Assembly: GCF_003385115.1 (NCBI RefSeq)
Contig: NZ_QUNI01000005.1
Coordinates: forward strand, 252,446 to 316,445
Reading direction: 5' to 3'
Source: Flavobacterium aquicola
GTDB lineage: Bacteria; Bacteroidota; Bacteroidia; Flavobacteriales; Flavobacteriaceae
Length of the DNA stretch: 64,000 bases
Positions within the stretch are counted from its first letter, which is position 1. Each line of letters begins with the position of its first letter. The position numbers were made by a program, and so were the translations under genes. Positions 42,773 to 51,567 of the stretch are shown here, in pieces. The notes beneath the pieces were generated by a model, which worked only from the letters and a program-made list of their open reading frames with translations, was not told the DNA's origin and did no database searches.

Positions 42773-43999
42773 TTATTGGCTTACGCTGTAATTTGATTTT
42801 AAAGCCGAACTAGATCTTGAATAAATTCTAATGAAATATTTATCTCCAGGAGTAACACTTGCGATATTAAATTCTAAGGTTGAAGGGATGTTCTCCAGCG
42901 ATATTCTTTTTGAACCTATATTAGTGTCATCTATAAGACCGCATTTAATAACCTGAGCACTGAAATCTTCTTTGATCCAAGAGCCAACAGGTTCCATATA
43001 ATCTACATCAATAACTATTTTTAAAGCGTCACTCTTGGAAGGGACAAAAGTTTCTGTATAACAGGTATTGTGAAAATCATAGCATGAGCCGGATAATTTT
43101 AAATGTTTGGTTGAGCCGCAATCCGGATCGGATAGTTTTTGAACATTATTTGGAGTCTTGCTGCCCGTTTGCTGTATCGTATGAGTGAGTTCATGTGCAA
43201 GCAGATGTTTGCCTTCTTTGGAGTCTGGCTTGTATTTTCCTTTATTGAAATAGACATCGCTGCCATGTGTGAAAGCCTGTGCCCCCAGCTGTTCGCTCAT
43301 TTGCACGGCTTTGCTGTCTGTGTGGATGTTTACACTGCTAAAATCGGTTCCAAAACCCGATTCCATTTCTTGCTTTGTGTTTTTGTCCATTGTACTGCCG
43401 CTTCCTTTTGACCTGTTGAGGTCATTTTCGATTCCTTCATTATCTGGGCTGGACTCTTTTAATTTTGCCTGAACTGGTTTTTTATCTTCTTCTTTTTCTC
43501 CTTTTTTCTGCACTTTTTTGTCTTCGCCCTCGCAATCGGCACATTTTTTTTGCACTTGCTTATCTTCTTCTTTTTCTCCCTTTTTTTGTACTTTTTTGTC
43601 TTCCTCCTTGTCGGATTTCTTTTGTACTTTTTTATCTTCTTCTTTTTCTCCCTTTTTTTGAACCGTTTTTTTATCTTCTTCCTTATCGGATTTCTTTTGA
43701 ACCTTTTTGTCTTCTTCTTTTTCCTTGCCTTTTTTTTGCAGTGGCTGTTCCTGTGCCAGATCTTGTTTTTGAACCGTTGAAATGGTTTCTGAAATGGGTT
43801 TTTGCTGCACGCCTTCTTCTGTTCTTGATTGCAGCAGTCCTCCTCCTTTGCGTTTGTTAACTACTTTATCAGCAACATTATCTGCTTCTGTTTCATATCT
43901 GTCTCCTACTGTTCCAGTAGTTAGTTTTTTTTGAATTTTAGGTCCAAAAAAAGGAGTGGAGAAGTGGCTGCCTATTTTTTTTTGTTCAAATTCTCTCAT
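42773..43999 (-). CDS. Second DUF4157 protein with 12-residue repeats
   Basis: This is a 408-residue protein without a signal peptide. It shares with the 1282-residue neighbour a header (FFGPKIQKKL ... ETEADNVADKVV, about 17-47) and a DUF4157 domain (about 203-278) with HELTH at 269-273. Between them lie about seven tandem units of the type KKGEKEEDKKVQ (88-178); one unit is replaced by KKCADCEGEDKK, giving a CxxC. The C-terminal 125 residues have paired cysteines and a beta-rich pattern and are not recognised. The gene lies 3 bases from its paralogue. It may be a cargo, a cargo adaptor or a protease-like maturation factor. Confidence 0.85.
   Translation of the reverse strand: MREFEQKKIGSHFSTPFFGPKIQKKLTTGTVGDRYETEADNVADKVVNKRKGGGLLQSRTEEGVQQKPISETISTVQKQDLAQEQPLQKKGKEKEEDKKVQKKSDKEEDKKTVQKKGEKEEDKKVQKKSDKEEDKKVQKKGEKEEDKQVQKKCADCEGEDKKVQKKGEKEEDKKPVQAKLKESSPDNEGIENDLNRSKGSGSTMDKNTKQEMESGFGTDFSSVNIHTDSKAVQMSEQLGAQAFTHGSDVYFNKGKYKPDSKEGKHLLAHELTHTIQQTGSKTPNNVQKLSDPDCGSTKHLKLSGSCYDFHNTCYTETFVPSKSDALKIVIDVDYMEPVGSWIKEDFSAQVIKCGLIDDTNIGSKRISLENIPSTLEFNIASVTPGDKYFIRIYSRSSSALKSNYSVSQ
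43466..43738. repeat. In-gene tandem repeat of about 36-39 bases, seven units
   Basis: It encodes the KKGEKEEDKKVQ-type repeats of the second DUF4157 protein. Units alternate between GEKE and SDKE variants and one CADCEG variant. Such tracts tend to vary in copy number between strains. Confidence 0.85.
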
Positions 44000-44041
44000 G
44001 ATCTTTATTATTTTGCCATTTCGGATTAATAATTCTTTTTA

Positions 44042-44902
44042 CTAAACAAACTGCGGATTATTCGCCATAACGCCTTCTTTCTGCAATGCGCTTTTTATTT
44101 GCATATACCAATACGGAAATATTTTAGAGAGTCGAAGTTCAATTTCGTCAACAATGTATTTTTCATATTTTTTTGTACCATGAAAATGAGAGTATCCCAT
44201 CTCATCTGCATCTTTTCCTTGTTCGATTATATTTTCTCCTTTTAGCAACAGTGAGGGTTCAATATTGTTATGATTAAGTAATGTGGCCAGTGTGTATTGT
44301 TCAATTAGGATGCAGGGTTCTTGTCCTTGTTCTTTTAAAACTATAAAGGCTTCTCTATTTTCGAGATATATTTTTTCTAAATCATAATAAGCACTTACAA
44401 ATTGGTCTCGGAGTTCCAAATTATTAAAACCCAAAATACCGCAGTTGTACGTATATCCTAAATCATGATTCCAATAAAGCAGATTTTGGGTGTATTGATT
44501 AAAAAAATCTACTTGTGGCCTGTAATGTGTTGCGTAATCTTGTTCGCTTCGTTCCAATAAGATGTCACTGAAACTAAAATCTATTTTTTTCCTGATAAAT
44601 ACATCAGTGTCTAAGTGAACAAATGGCTTAGTTTGCTGCATCATCGCATTGATTTTTGATTTCATCCATAATTCTTCATTCTCATTTTTGGCAACTTGTA
44701 TTACTTTACAAGGCAGCATATACAGAAATTTATAAGCCATTTCGTCAACATAAAGCTCGATGTCGCTATACCACAAATGACTGTACAATATGCTTAACGC
44801 CGTCATGTAAATCGTTTCTGTACTTTTGTTTCCCATTTTCCAGCGGTTGTTCATGATGGGATGTACATCGAGACTATATATTATTTTATGTTTGTCGCTC
44901 AT
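44042..44902 (-). CDS. GT-A-type glycosyltransferase-like protein, copy 2 of a tandem pair
   Basis: This is a 286-residue protein, a clear paralogue of the product of 44923-45762. The metal/nucleotide-sugar motif DTD lies in FVHLDTDVFIRKK (about 97-109) and a GT8-like C-terminal YSHFHGTKKY supplies HxxGxxK. NCGILGFNN corresponds to the acceptor-side loop seen in GT-A enzymes. It may belong to a Bacteroidota DUF family of GT-like proteins (possibly DUF6734). The start at 44902 (MSDKHKIIYSLD) aligns with the paralogue; codons upstream overlap the previous gene. The role in the eCIS cluster is unknown: modification of a fibre or surface glycan, or a glycosylating effector. Confidence 0.75.
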   Translation of the reverse strand: MSDKHKIIYSLDVHPIMNNRWKMGNKSTETIYMTALSILYSHLWYSDIELYVDEMAYKFLYMLPCKVIQVAKNENEELWMKSKINAMMQQTKPFVHLDTDVFIRKKIDFSFSDILLERSEQDYATHYRPQVDFFNQYTQNLLYWNHDLGYTYNCGILGFNNLELRDQFVSAYYDLEKIYLENREAFIVLKEQGQEPCILIEQYTLATLLNHNNIEPSLLLKGENIIEQGKDADEMGYSHFHGTKKYEKYIVDEIELRLSKIFPYWYMQIKSALQKEGVMANNPQFV

Positions 44903-44922
44903 GTTAATTATAGTTCTTGGTT

Positions 44923-45762
44923 TTAAGACATATTTTCTTTCTCTACCGCCGTCTTTATTTGTTCGTACCAATATGGAAATATTTTAGAAAGCCGTTCCTC
45001 AATGGCTCCCACAATATTTTTCGTATATTTTTTTTTCCCGTAAATGTGGCTGTACCCTATTTTATCAGCATGATTGCTCTGGTCAATCATGTTTTGCTGA
45101 TACAGCAGTAAATTTGGTATTACACCTTTATGCTTTAGGAACGACGCAAGCATGTATTGTTCTATAACTACGCATGGCTCGTATCCCTGCCGTTTGTATG
45201 GCAGGTAACTTTCTCTGTTTTTTATATATATTGCTTCTAATTCGTAATAGGCATTTACAAATTGATTACGGATCTCCAGGTCGTTAAAACCTAAAATCCC
45301 GCAATTAAAACAATTGCCTACATCCTCATGCCAATAGTCCAAATGCTGTGTGTATTGATTAAAAAAAGGCAGCTGGTTTTTATAATGTCCATAATATTCG
45401 TCATCACTTCGTTCAACAATTACCTTATTAAAATTAAAATGTATTTTTTTCTTTATAAAAATATCAGTGTCAAGGTGCACAAACGGCTTGATTTGCTTAT
45501 TTATGGCATGAATTTTTGATTTCATCCAAAGTTCTAAGTCATCATTATTTGGCACTTTTGTAACTCTGCACGGCAGCATATATAAATACTTATAAGCGAT
45601 TTCGTCTACATAAAACTCAATGTCTTTATACCACAAATGGCTGTATAAAATACTTAATGCCGACATGTAAATAGTTTCCTTTAGTTTATTGCCGGCATTC
45701 CAGCGGTTATTAATAATAGGAAGCACATCCAGACTGTATATTATTCTTGGTTCTTCCTTCAT
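44923..45762 (-). CDS. GT-A-type glycosyltransferase-like protein, copy 1 of a tandem pair
   Basis: This 279-residue protein has the DxD-type motif at 98-100 (FVHLDTDIFIKKK), NCGILGFND at about 153-161, and YSHIYGKKKY near 237-246 giving the HxxGxxK pattern of GT8-like enzymes. The N-terminal strand RIIYSLDVLPIINNRW is shared with the second copy. It has no signal peptide or membrane segment. The start overlaps the upstream nucleotidyltransferase-like gene by 4 bases (ATGA), so the two are translationally coupled. Substrate and acceptor are unknown. Confidence 0.75.
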   Translation of the reverse strand: MKEEPRIIYSLDVLPIINNRWNAGNKLKETIYMSALSILYSHLWYKDIEFYVDEIAYKYLYMLPCRVTKVPNNDDLELWMKSKIHAINKQIKPFVHLDTDIFIKKKIHFNFNKVIVERSDDEYYGHYKNQLPFFNQYTQHLDYWHEDVGNCFNCGILGFNDLEIRNQFVNAYYELEAIYIKNRESYLPYKRQGYEPCVVIEQYMLASFLKHKGVIPNLLLYQQNMIDQSNHADKIGYSHIYGKKKYTKNIVGAIEERLSKIFPYWYEQIKTAVEKENMS

Positions 45763-46337
45763 GAAACATTTTTTTTAATGGTATGTATCAAATTTTTTTC
45801 TTCCAAAAAAGTTACATTGTTGTATAAAGATGCTTTTTTGCTGTGTTTATATAATCGTTTCCATTCGTAATTTATTCCTGCTATTTCCGAAGTTTTCAGG
45901 TGGATCTCATTGTTATGGAATTTTTTCATTTCATTAAATGAAGAGTGCCATACCATTTTGCCCAAAAGAGGAGATTGCGTAAGGGTTAACGTCGAAAAAT
46001 CTTTTGGAAAATTATCTACATTTATTTCCTTGCCATAAATTTTGAATTTATAAACCAATGTTTCCCCGTTTCGGGTTCTGTAAAATTTAGAGATATACCT
46101 CTTTACGTCAACTTTATTCTTAATTGGATCTAAATCTTCTTCGTTTTCATAAATTATATCCAAATCATTTATGTGCATTTGATAGTACTGCCGAAGATTT
46201 AAATAATCTGCGACTCCCCCGCAAAAAGCAATTTTCGACAAATCAAGATTATCGAATATAAATCCGAGCGCTTTTTGCTGTTCAGTAAAAATGTTTTTTT
46301 TATCTATTTCTAAAAAAGGCGTTTTTTCTATTTCCAT
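45759..46337 (-). CDS. Nucleotidyltransferase-fold protein, 192 residues
   Basis: Not assigned to a named family. AFCGGVADYLNLR (37-49) followed by INDLDIIYE (56-64) resembles the GG...(S/A)...R and DxD core of polymerase-beta-type nucleotidyltransferases (Asp58 and Asp60 as possible metal ligands). A third acidic strand may be EINVDNF at about 104-110. The protein is cytosolic. It is coupled to the glycosyltransferase-like pair by a 4-base overlap and lies just downstream of the eCIS tape-measure gene. It could activate or transfer a nucleotide to a partner or target; this is inference. Confidence 0.55.
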   Translation of the reverse strand: MEIEKTPFLEIDKKNIFTEQQKALGFIFDNLDLSKIAFCGGVADYLNLRQYYQMHINDLDIIYENEEDLDPIKNKVDVKRYISKFYRTRNGETLVYKFKIYGKEINVDNFPKDFSTLTLTQSPLLGKMVWHSSFNEMKKFHNNEIHLKTSEIAGINYEWKRLYKHSKKASLYNNVTFLEEKNLIHTIKKNVS

Positions 46338-46392
46338 AATGCTTCTTAAATTTCGGGATTAGAATTCTAAAAGGGCTTGTTTGAAATAATCT

Positions 46393-48117
46393 TTACCAAT
46401 CCACGTATATGATTCGTTTTTTCCAGGCCAATTTTATAATGCTCAAATTCCAGCTTAATTTGTCTAACAAAATATCTTGTGTTTTTCGTTCTATAATTAT
46501 TTTAGAACTTTCATCGGCATTAGTACTCAGTTTTCCAGGCCGCTGCAGAAATTCGTTTTGCAACAGTCCTGCCGATGATGTTTTCATTATTTCCCAATTA
46601 TTCAATACTGCCTGAAGCATTTCGGCTCCTTCTTTTTTCATTTCGTCAGAGAGTACAACGTTTCTTTCAATAGGTTTAGCGATGGGGATATTGCATAAAA
46701 ATTTTTCGAAAGCCATAGTATTCTCATAATCCTGTTCTCGGCCCGTGGCTATATAATGCAGAAGATGCGCGGCAGTTTCTGGGTTATTTATGGTATTTTC
46801 TTTATCGAGCAGCTTACAATTTTCAAAAAGTGATTTCAAAAAAGGATGAATTAGCAGTAAACCTGCATTGTCAACATATAGATCACTAACATTTATATCT
46901 TTTGTTTCTTCTTCCTGTTCTTTTTCTTCTTGCTCTTTTGCAGCAGAAAACTCTTTTTTGCCACTGCTGCTTTCGGAATCATTGAGAGCTTTTTCTTTTA
47001 AATTATCTGATAAGGATTTGATGTTTTTTTCATCGCTGCGAACAGTCACATCTATGTTTTTTGACAAAATCAAATCCGAGTCGGATATTGTCTTTTCAAT
47101 ATTTTCCTGGATACTTTCTGTTGCTGTTTCCGTGTTTATTATTGCTGTGTTTGTGATTGTTTCTGTCCCCGTTTCTGTTCTCTTTTCTTTTTCTTTTAAA
47201 ATAGATTTGTCTACTTTTTTTTCGATTACCAAAATAACAGCTTCAAGATTTGCCAGTAATTCTAATGCGTCCTGATTCTCTATCTGATTTTTAATTTCAT
47301 TCACAAGAAGGTGTCTGTATTCTAAAACACTGCTTTTTTTATGAAATTCAAAGACATTATAAATCAATCTGGAAAGCTTTTGTTTAACAATTTCAATATT
47401 GATTTCCGCCAGACTTAAAATGGCTATTTCCCAAATTAAAAATCTTTGATTTGGAATAAATTGGCTTTTTGAAGTACTGGTTTCAAGATGTTTTTTTATT
47501 GCTTCAATCCTGATTATTCTGGCACTGCTGTCAGCATATTTTTTTTTAAGCAATATTCCTTTTTTAATAATTGTTACAATTTGGTTATCACTAAATTGTT
47601 TAATGAACCTTGTTCTTGCAATTGGTTTTTGAACCGAGTTTGACCATTTAAAGGCAAAGGTTTTATTGTTTAGGATTTTTTCAAATATAGTGTCATCAGC
47701 TATTCTGAAGTCATGATTGAATGTTGTCCACCAAGCGCTTGTACCTGTTTCCAAAAAATAAAAAAAGCTTTCTACTTCTTTTTCTTGTGCGTTAGTTACT
47801 TTATAACCTTCTATGTTTTTGTCTTTTTTTTCAAAGACTTCGTCAACTTGTTTTGTAATTTCTTTTAGAATCTGATTTTTGAAATCTTCTAAATCTAAAT
47901 CTGGATTTATAGCAATATCAATGTTGAGTTTTTCTAATTGTATGCTTTGTAAAGGGTTTTTCGAATCCAATTCATTAAAATACGTTTCTAAAATTGAGAA
48001 TATTTCCTTTTGTAAAAATGAATCAATATTATCCTTGAGATAATAGCCTTTCTCTTTAGAATTGGTATTTATCTCTAGGAAAACTTTATTGATAATATGT
48101 TTACTTGAATTTATCAC
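46393..48117 (-). CDS. Contractile injection system tape-measure protein (Afp14-like)
   Basis: This 574-residue, largely helical, charged protein opens with SSKHIINKVFLEINTNSKEKGYYLKDNI, the family N-terminus, and ends with the conserved LDKLSWNLSIIKLAWKKRIIYVDW. The middle (about 305-390) is a low-complexity Glu/Thr/Ser/Lys linker likely to vary in length. Tape-measure proteins set the tube length and fill the lumen. The start overlaps the upstream PKD gene by 17 bases, showing tight coupling. Confidence 0.85.
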   Translation of the reverse strand: MINSSKHIINKVFLEINTNSKEKGYYLKDNIDSFLQKEIFSILETYFNELDSKNPLQSIQLEKLNIDIAINPDLDLEDFKNQILKEITKQVDEVFEKKDKNIEGYKVTNAQEKEVESFFYFLETGTSAWWTTFNHDFRIADDTIFEKILNNKTFAFKWSNSVQKPIARTRFIKQFSDNQIVTIIKKGILLKKKYADSSARIIRIEAIKKHLETSTSKSQFIPNQRFLIWEIAILSLAEINIEIVKQKLSRLIYNVFEFHKKSSVLEYRHLLVNEIKNQIENQDALELLANLEAVILVIEKKVDKSILKEKEKRTETGTETITNTAIINTETATESIQENIEKTISDSDLILSKNIDVTVRSDEKNIKSLSDNLKEKALNDSESSSGKKEFSAAKEQEEKEQEEETKDINVSDLYVDNAGLLLIHPFLKSLFENCKLLDKENTINNPETAAHLLHYIATGREQDYENTMAFEKFLCNIPIAKPIERNVVLSDEMKKEGAEMLQAVLNNWEIMKTSSAGLLQNEFLQRPGKLSTNADESSKIIIERKTQDILLDKLSWNLSIIKLAWKKRIIYVDW

Positions 48118-51100
48118 CAGCAGTAAGATCTTCTATTTGTATATTTAAATTGGTCAGGATAAAATCTGTTTTTTGAAATACTTTCAACATACTTGACAAA
48201 AACTCTTTCAGTGTTCCGTCTTTATCGGAATTAAATTGTAGTTCTATGAAAGTTTTAAATAAATTGGTAAAAAGTAGTGCGGCTTGAATAATCCGTTTTT
48301 CAGATGCCTTAAGTACTTCTTGCTCTTGACATCTCAAAATAGTATAAAACAATGAAGTGTTTAGTGATATCAGTGTCTGTATCGCAGTAATCTGATTTGA
48401 ATTTCGTAGTCTAATCGCAGATGCAACAACTGTGGATATAAAATTGAAATATTCCTGTGTAAATAATTCAGACAATTTAGCATTTAACTTGCCATTGATG
48501 TAACCTGGAAGATTATTATTAACCTCTTCAAATTTATTTTGAGTTTGAGAAATGAAGCTAATAGTGTTAGCATTGAATTTATTTAAATCGGAAATTTCCT
48601 TTAAATTGGAAGTAGTTTCAATTGATTTTTTTATAAATAGTTCCGCATTGTCAAGACATTTATTTACGACAACTTCTTTTCTAATTTCAATTGGCCTTGG
48701 ACCATCTATCATTTGGCCGCATTTGCCTTGCGCAGTTAATGAAACAAAAATAGAGGATTCATTAAATATAGAAGCTGGTCTTGTTATTGGATCTTTTTTA
48801 TCGGTTTTTACTACTTCCTTATTAATTTCCCATATGTAAGTATCGGCGTTTTGGGAATTGTTGTTTAAGGTTAAAATTCCCGCCGTAACGCTGGCAGTAA
48901 AACTGGCAACAGGCAGTTCCAAAAGCGTAATTACAAGATTGGATGGTTTGCCGTCTATAAAAATAGTTACGTTTGTGACAGCCGGAGCTACACTTGGTGG
49001 AGTAAACAGAACTTGCCCTCCTGCGGTTATAAAAATTCCTTCTCCTGAAAGAACTGCTCCTTTTGTATTTGGCTCAATTGTAAGCTCATGCGGTGTTTTA
49101 TCATTTCTGCAAAAGGATATGCTGTTTACTAATTTGCCGTCTATTAGCACTTTTGAGTCTGCAATTTCAAAACTCACAGGATGAGTGACTTGAAAACCGC
49201 AGTTGCCATTGTTTACATTAAGCGTAACATCAAATGTGAATTTTTTTTGTGATTCACTATTATACTTGTAGAGGTGTTTTATTTCTGTTTTTTCATCTGT
49301 GACAGGTTCGCTTTTATCTCCAAAATTCCAAGTATATTTATTGCCGGTAAGATTTTCTCCGGTTACAGTGAAAGTAACTTCGGTTTCGCTAGTTCCTGAA
49401 GGTTTTAAAGGAATGGCAATAAAATCGAATATTGGTTTTTCAAAAATGGTTATTACACATTTTGTTTCAAAATTATTGACAGTAAATGTTATCGGTTTAC
49501 CAATTAATGTTTTACTAACTAAATTAGGATCAAACACATATTCTCCTAATTCATTGAGTGTAACGCCTCCATTTTGACCTTTGTTAACATTTGCTTTTAC
49601 AAAACCTCCTGTTGGTGTAACCCGAAATGGCAAAGGGATTGTTTTGCCGTCAAAACAAAGTTTGTCTTTAGGAAGTGTTAGGCTTATCGAGTTTTCGTCA
49701 CAGCATAAGTAAGGTAATGTAAAATCGGCAACAACAGGATTCGAGATGATAGGCAGTCCTTCACTAAATTTTTCAAAATCACCTGTTAGTGATGGATTCA
49801 GTCTTGTGGCTCCGCTGTAGTAAGGCGGTTCTTCATTTTCTACATAAATCATTATAAATGTTCCTCCAGGCGCAACGCCGGCTTTATGCTCATAGCCGTG
49901 ATTTTTGCTGAGGTAATATTTTGTAAAATGCTGTATGGTTTTGTCAGTTTCATTAGGGTTTACGGCTAAGATTACTACATTAAATCCGAGTCCGTTTTCA
50001 AATCGTATCTGCTGAATTGTTTTTAATGCTTCTTTGTAATTACGCCCTTGATGGCCTTCAATTCTATAAAAATCACTGTCAATATGAATTTCGAGAGGAT
50101 TCTTGGTATTTAATAAATCGTCATGATAACTAATATTGTTTTTTTGTAATCCTAAGATAGTTTTATCAAAATCCCAAGCCTTAATTAGAGAATCGTTTAC
50201 ATTGCTGTAAAAAGGAATGGCTTTTTTGCCCAATTTACCCATTTGAAGGGAAGGCGTAATTTTTATAAAATCATATAAAGAATTGTAATTTTCTAATAAT
50301 TGTGCACTTCGCAGGATAAGGCTGTACATTCTTTGTTCGGCTGTGTTTTCGCCGTAGCATATTTTTATTTCCTCTGCTGTTACCTCTTTTTCTTCGGAAT
50401 CTTTACTAATTGTATTGTCATCACTAAGGCATTCATTGCAGGTGCTTAGATTTTCTCCTGTAAGTAATGGCGATTTATAAAAAGCATGACGAAATTCTAA
50501 ACAAGGCTCGGTTTTTATTAATTCGCCCAGCATTAAATGTTTTGGAAAAGCATTAATATCAGGGCAGCAGTTACTATCAGCTATGGTAAACAATATCAGT
50601 TTGGTTTCGTTGTAAGTATCAACAAGATCGTTGAGCAGATCATATAAATACTGAAAATCTGGAGGCAGCACTGAGTCTCCTTCAAAATTAAATAATCGGG
50701 TTATGTTTTTTTGGATAGAATCTAAAATTAACGGCATTTTTAAGCCTGTCAGCAATTTATTGTAGCCGTCCTGCAGATTCTGAACAGTATTGTTTTTGAA
50801 AATCCCTTTTGTAAAAGTTTGTTTTATTGCATCAAGATGGACAAAATCTTCAGGTTTTAGAACAATTCTATTCGATTTTAGGTCCGGTAATTTATGGTAT
50901 AGATTAGAATAGTTAATTTTACTGATGATGCTGTCATGATTCATTATTTGTACAGCAACTGCTTTGCTGACAATTAAAACTTTAAGATTGCCTACAATTT
51001 CCAGCCCCTGATTGTCGCACGAAAGACTTACACAAAGGTCAGATTCTTTTTCATACGATTCCAGATACAAAAGAATTACGGCATCTTTAAACTCAAATTG

Positions 51101-51556
51101 TGTATTTGATGTAAACTGTGTTAAAGCAAAATTAGGGTCTTTTTCTTTTTTTTGCTGTTCTTCTGTCAAGAGTTCAAAAAGAGGTAATTGTTTGCTGGAT
51201 CCATCATAAAAAAAAGGTTTATAGGCTGCTTTTTTATTGTCATAAATTTTGCAGTGGGTATATGTTTTGGCGTCAAAATCGATTTTTTTGTTTCCAAATA
51301 CATCTGCCTGATATAATTTAAAAAGATCACCATCAGTAGTTATACCAGTTCCCTGCGTTATAGAAATGGTTTTTTGAGCCGAATCATAAGCAGCATAAAA
51401 CCCGCAGACTATGCCAACACCGTTCAGATAAATTCGCGAGAGTCGGTCTTGGTCGTCAAAAAAATCTACTACCTCATTAAGGTTTCCTTCTGTAAGTACC
51501 TGATTCTTTGTGAATCGGCGGTATTGTGTTGTTATTGTTGAAAGTTTTGCTGACAT
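48101..51556 (-). CDS. Large eCIS protein with PKD domain, probable baseplate/fibre component
   Basis: This is an 1151-residue protein without a signal peptide. The N-terminus (FTKNQVLTEGNLNEVVDFFDDQDRL, then LNGVGIVCGF and GTGITTDGDLF) is seen in other Bacteroidota eCIS proteins at this position. Beta-rich domains follow. A PKD domain (about 715-800) shows YTWNFGDKSEP and a matching ligand loop; a second immunoglobulin-like unit lies at about 850-960. The last 190 residues are helical. The position between Afp12-like and tape-measure genes suggests a fibre- or spike-associated part, possibly for target binding. It overlaps the tape-measure gene by 17 bases. Confidence 0.65.
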   Translation of the reverse strand: MSAKLSTITTQYRRFTKNQVLTEGNLNEVVDFFDDQDRLSRIYLNGVGIVCGFYAAYDSAQKTISITQGTGITTDGDLFKLYQADVFGNKKIDFDAKTYTHCKIYDNKKAAYKPFFYDGSSKQLPLFELLTEEQQKKEKDPNFALTQFTSNTQFEFKDAVILLYLESYEKESDLCVSLSCDNQGLEIVGNLKVLIVSKAVAVQIMNHDSIISKINYSNLYHKLPDLKSNRIVLKPEDFVHLDAIKQTFTKGIFKNNTVQNLQDGYNKLLTGLKMPLILDSIQKNITRLFNFEGDSVLPPDFQYLYDLLNDLVDTYNETKLILFTIADSNCCPDINAFPKHLMLGELIKTEPCLEFRHAFYKSPLLTGENLSTCNECLSDDNTISKDSEEKEVTAEEIKICYGENTAEQRMYSLILRSAQLLENYNSLYDFIKITPSLQMGKLGKKAIPFYSNVNDSLIKAWDFDKTILGLQKNNISYHDDLLNTKNPLEIHIDSDFYRIEGHQGRNYKEALKTIQQIRFENGLGFNVVILAVNPNETDKTIQHFTKYYLSKNHGYEHKAGVAPGGTFIMIYVENEEPPYYSGATRLNPSLTGDFEKFSEGLPIISNPVVADFTLPYLCCDENSISLTLPKDKLCFDGKTIPLPFRVTPTGGFVKANVNKGQNGGVTLNELGEYVFDPNLVSKTLIGKPITFTVNNFETKCVITIFEKPIFDFIAIPLKPSGTSETEVTFTVTGENLTGNKYTWNFGDKSEPVTDEKTEIKHLYKYNSESQKKFTFDVTLNVNNGNCGFQVTHPVSFEIADSKVLIDGKLVNSISFCRNDKTPHELTIEPNTKGAVLSGEGIFITAGGQVLFTPPSVAPAVTNVTIFIDGKPSNLVITLLELPVASFTASVTAGILTLNNNSQNADTYIWEINKEVVKTDKKDPITRPASIFNESSIFVSLTAQGKCGQMIDGPRPIEIRKEVVVNKCLDNAELFIKKSIETTSNLKEISDLNKFNANTISFISQTQNKFEEVNNNLPGYINGKLNAKLSELFTQEYFNFISTVVASAIRLRNSNQITAIQTLISLNTSLFYTILRCQEQEVLKASEKRIIQAALLFTNLFKTFIELQFNSDKDGTLKEFLSSMLKVFQKTDFILTNLNIQIEDLTAGDKFK

Positions 51557-51567
51557 GAGAATAGTTT

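Noticed and set aside
43465..43860. Leucine/phenylalanine-rich ORFs opposite the DUF4157 repeat region
   Set aside because: They are the antisense reading of the Lys/Glu repeat tract and have no independent signals.
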